Assembly (NCBI GenBank): GCA_947447835.1 | Contig: CANFLP010000046.1 | Coordinates: forward strand, 1-14,419 | DNA from: Bacteroidota bacterium | GTDB lineage: Bacteria > Bacteroidota > Bacteroidia > Chitinophagales > Chitinophagaceae | DNA length: 14,419 bases | Direction: 5' to 3' | Part shown: in pieces, positions 12,853 to 14,419 of the stretch | Numbering within the stretch: position 1 is the stretch's first letter | How the letters are laid out: every line of letters begins with the position of its first letter | The notes under the pieces: generated by a model | Databases searched by the model: none | What the model saw: the letters and a program-made list of their open reading frames with translations, nothing else | What the model was told of the DNA's origin: nothing | Translations under genes and position numbers: made by a program

Positions 12853-13533
12853 TTATAAAAGTCCTTCTTTCTTTAATTGTAATAATTGAATACGAATGCG
12901 TAAGGAACTAATCCATACCCCTAGTAATGTCCAACCAAGAACAGCTGGATAAAATACAGTTCGCATATTAGCAGTCATATCTTTACCATTCATACCCGGA
13001 TTGCCTTCACTACCTTGACCTCCCGGATGCAAGGACTCTGTAAGTCTAGGTAAAATCCAAAGTGTTGGAAACAACATAAAGAAAGAAAAAATATTATAGA
13101 CAGCAGATAAACGTGCACGCTTTTCAATATCTAGAAGACTTCCTCTTAAAACAAAATAGGCGAAATAAATAAGCAATGCAATAGCTGCACCATTTTGTTT
13201 TGGATCACCTACCCATGGACTTCCCCATTGATAATTTGCCCAAAATGCACCAGTGATAATACCTAATGTTCCAAAAACTAAACCCATCGATGCATAAGCG
13301 TATGAATACACATCATGAACTAAGTCGCCAGATTTTAAATATTTGATTGCATATACTAAGGATACAAACAACAAAATCATCATTCCAAACCACATAGGGA
13401 CATGGAAAAAGAAATTGCGGATTGACTCCTTCATTCGATCATCCAATTTGGGAACTTTTACGAGAAAACCATAAGTACAAGTGTACAATAACAAAAGAAA
13501 AGACAATACTTTCCACCATTTAGCTCTAAGCAT
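12853..13533 (-). CDS. ccmC: Heme-handling protein CcmC (CcsA/CcmC family)
   Basis: A 226-residue inner-membrane protein with about six membrane spans. In cytochrome c maturation it presents heme to the chaperone CcmE. The two expected axial heme ligands are visible: H44 in FFHVPMWFG and H169 in ESLHPGG, each at the start of a predicted periplasmic side. The tryptophan-rich WWD loop reads WGSPWVGDPKQNGA (103-116). W103, W107 and D110 are kept, but the Trp usual just before the Asp is Gly109. The length is normal. ccmC leads a minus-strand unit with the ccmD-like gene and gdhA. ccmB lies on the opposite strand about 3 kb away; ccmE and ccmF are not seen. Confidence 0.9.
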   Translation of the reverse strand: MLRAKWWKVLSFLLLLYTCTYGFLVKVPKLDDRMKESIRNFFFHVPMWFGMMILLFVSLVYAIKYLKSGDLVHDVYSYAYASMGLVFGTLGIITGAFWANYQWGSPWVGDPKQNGAAIALLIYFAYFVLRGSLLDIEKRARLSAVYNIFSFFMLFPTLWILPRLTESLHPGGQGSEGNPGMNGKDMTANMRTVFYPAVLGWTLLGVWISSLRIRIQLLQLKKEGLL

Positions 13534-13579
13534 AATTAATTGTTTTTGACCAAGTAAACCTTAAACTAACAATTGTATG

Positions 13580-13587
13580 CAAACATA
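13580..13587 (-). promoter_or_regulatory. -7 box of the ccmC-ccmD-gdhA operon
   Basis: On the minus strand these bases read TATGTTTG, a full match to TAnnTTTG, placed 47 bp before the ccmC ATG. A leader of about 40 nt is expected. No TTTG is seen at the -33 distance. Confidence 0.4.
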
Positions 13588-13654
13588 GTGAATTTTGTAT
13601 AAAATTGCGCTATTCAGGTTAAATACTTGTTCCACAAATTTACTGCTAAAGTTG

Positions 13655-13662
13655 TACATTTG
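13655..13662 (+). promoter_or_regulatory. -7 box of queA
   Basis: TACATTTG is a full match to TAnnTTTG, 93 bp before the queA ATG. Transcription would start near 13669, just ahead of two hairpins, leaving a leader of about 86 nt. The -33 element is unclear; a CTTG at 13626-13629 is too far upstream. Confidence 0.45.
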
Positions 13663-13673
13663 CCTCCATAATT

Positions 13674-13713
13674 TTCATGCCGTAACATGAAGCGAACTGC
13701 CCCGTAAGGCTGT
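13674..13713 (+). promoter_or_regulatory. queA leader: tandem hairpins with CCGTAA loops
   Basis: Hairpin 1 is TTCATG (13674-13679) with CATGAA (13686-13691), six perfect pairs. Hairpin 2 is ACTGCC (13696-13701) with GGCTGT (13708-13713), five pairs and one T-T mismatch. Both enclose the identical hexamer CCGTAA (13680-13685 and 13702-13707). The same bases can be read as two tiny frames, ATG-CCG-TAA (13677-13685) and a six-codon ATG...CCG-TAA (13687-13707). Either reading would suit a cis-acting leader controlling queA. It resembles no riboswitch class that I can name, including preQ1 types. Confidence 0.45.
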
Positions 13714-13754
13714 AGTAAACTTAATGTGGCTATCATCTTAAATAATAGACACAA

Positions 13755-14419
13755 ATGAAACTTTCACAATTCAGGTACGATCTTCCTTTAAACCTGATCG
13801 CACAGTATCCAACCAAACGTAGAGAAGACAGCAGATTGATGGTAGTAAACCGTCAAAATGGTCACATGGAAAACCGTCATTTCTCTGATTTATTAGAGTA
13901 TTATGATGACAAGGATGTTTTTGTAGTTAATAACACTAAAGTATTCCCTGCAAGAATGTATGGCCGAAAAGAAAAAACAGGCGCTAAAATTGAAGTATTT
14001 CTTTTAAGAGAATTAAACAAACCAAACCGTTTATGGGATGTGATTGTTGATCCCGCAAGAAAAATTCGTGTAGGAAACAAATTGTATTTTGGAGAGAATG
14101 AGGAATTAGTAGCTGAAGTAATTGATAACACAACAAGCCGTGGCCGTACCATTCGTTTTTTATGGGAAGGCGACGATGAGAGCTTTAGAAAAATGTTAGA
14201 ATTTTTAGGAGAAACACCTTTGCCTAAATACATTAAGCGTAAGCCTGATGAAGATGATAAAGACAGATACCAAACCGTTTATGCTAAGCACGAAGGTGCC
14301 GTTGCTGCTCCTACTGCTGGTTTACACTTTAGTAAAGAATTAATTAAGCGTGCCGAAATTATTGGTATCCGTTTTGCTGAAGTTACCTTACATACTGGCT
14401 TAAGCACTTTCCGTCCTAT
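13755..14419 (+). CDS. queA: tRNA ribosyltransferase-isomerase QueA (partial, 3' end outside)
   Basis: The first 221 residues of QueA, which transfers the ribosyl part of S-adenosylmethionine to preQ1 in tRNA, giving epoxyqueuosine at the wobble position of GUN anticodons. The start MKLSQFRYDLPLNLIAQYP is the family N-terminus. VVNNTKVFPARMYGRKE (56-72), GETPLPKYIKR (near 155-165) and HEGAVAAPTAGLHF (near 180-193) are hallmark motifs. The frame is open to the window edge; a full protein is about 340-350 residues, so roughly 120 are missing because of the window, not by damage. It is divergent from ccmC, with its own promoter and a structured leader. Confidence 0.95.
   Translation, partial: MKLSQFRYDLPLNLIAQYPTKRREDSRLMVVNRQNGHMENRHFSDLLEYYDDKDVFVVNNTKVFPARMYGRKEKTGAKIEVFLLRELNKPNRLWDVIVDPARKIRVGNKLYFGENEELVAEVIDNTTSRGRTIRFLWEGDDESFRKMLEFLGETPLPKYIKRKPDEDDKDRYQTVYAKHEGAVAAPTAGLHFSKELIKRAEIIGIRFAEVTLHTGLSTFRP

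Noticed and set aside
13668..13754. preQ1 riboswitch ahead of queA
   Set aside because: The leader lacks the C-rich loop and A-rich tail of the preQ1-I class and does not fit the layouts I know for the other classes; it is reported instead as an unassigned structured leader.
13901..14233. 110-codon minus-strand open frame
   Set aside because: Antisense to queA, which carries all family hallmarks on the plus strand.
1..14419. CRISPR array, insertion sequence or prophage
   Set aside because: No regularly spaced repeats, transposase, integrase or phage structural genes are found on either strand.

Overview
The window looks like a chromosomal segment of an AT-rich member of the Bacteroidota, probably of the Chitinophagaceae or close relatives. 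The family placement is inference. The support is: several promoters fit the Bacteroidota pattern TTTG - about 20 nt - TAnnTTTG (the clearest is ahead of the tRNA at 14-45); Shine-Dalgarno sequences are mostly absent; and several genes are of forms typical of that phylum, namely a short AMP nucleosidase, a lone HsdR_N-domain nuclease, a tiny CcmD-like protein and a DUF6364-type antitoxin with a PIN toxin.

Layout. Positions 1-180 hold a complete tRNA-Gln(TTG) unit with promoter, gene with encoded CCA, and terminator. A gene-free, hairpin-rich stretch follows (181-540), ending in a pair of 17-bp direct repeats around a probable terminator. Next, on the minus strand, is a VapBC-type toxin-antitoxin pair (541-1215) with two TACGTA palindromes ahead of it. 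A membrane acyltransferase (1350-2390, plus) meets a universal stress protein gene (2387-2836, minus) tail to tail, sharing a CTAG. From 7261 back to 2892 the minus strand carries a four-gene nucleotide-sugar operon: a DegT-type sugar aminotransferase, UDP-glucose dehydrogenase, a UDP-glucuronate decarboxylase-like enzyme and dTDP-4-dehydrorhamnose reductase. Together with the acyltransferase and the divergent Kdo transferase waaA (7323-8567), this is a cell-surface polysaccharide and LPS neighbourhood.

The right half is housekeeping: tdk (thymidine kinase) overlaps ccmB (heme exporter subunit) by 16 nt; AMP nucleosidase is convergent to ccmB; a solitary PD-(D/E)xK nuclease domain follows (10707-11171). 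The minus-strand run ccmC - ccmD-like - gdhA (13533 to 11208) puts two cytochrome c maturation proteins ahead of glutamate dehydrogenase. Thus ccmB and ccmC/ccmD lie in one neighbourhood but in separate, oppositely oriented transcription units. The window ends inside queA (tRNA queuosine synthesis), whose leader holds two tandem hairpins with the same CCGTAA loop. In both, the hexamer is also a Pro codon plus stop closing a tiny open frame.

No insertion sequence, prophage, CRISPR array or complete new defence system is visible. The most unusual signals are the queA leader, the hairpin/repeat region beside the tRNA, the standalone HsdR_N nuclease and the ccmD-like gene in front of gdhA.
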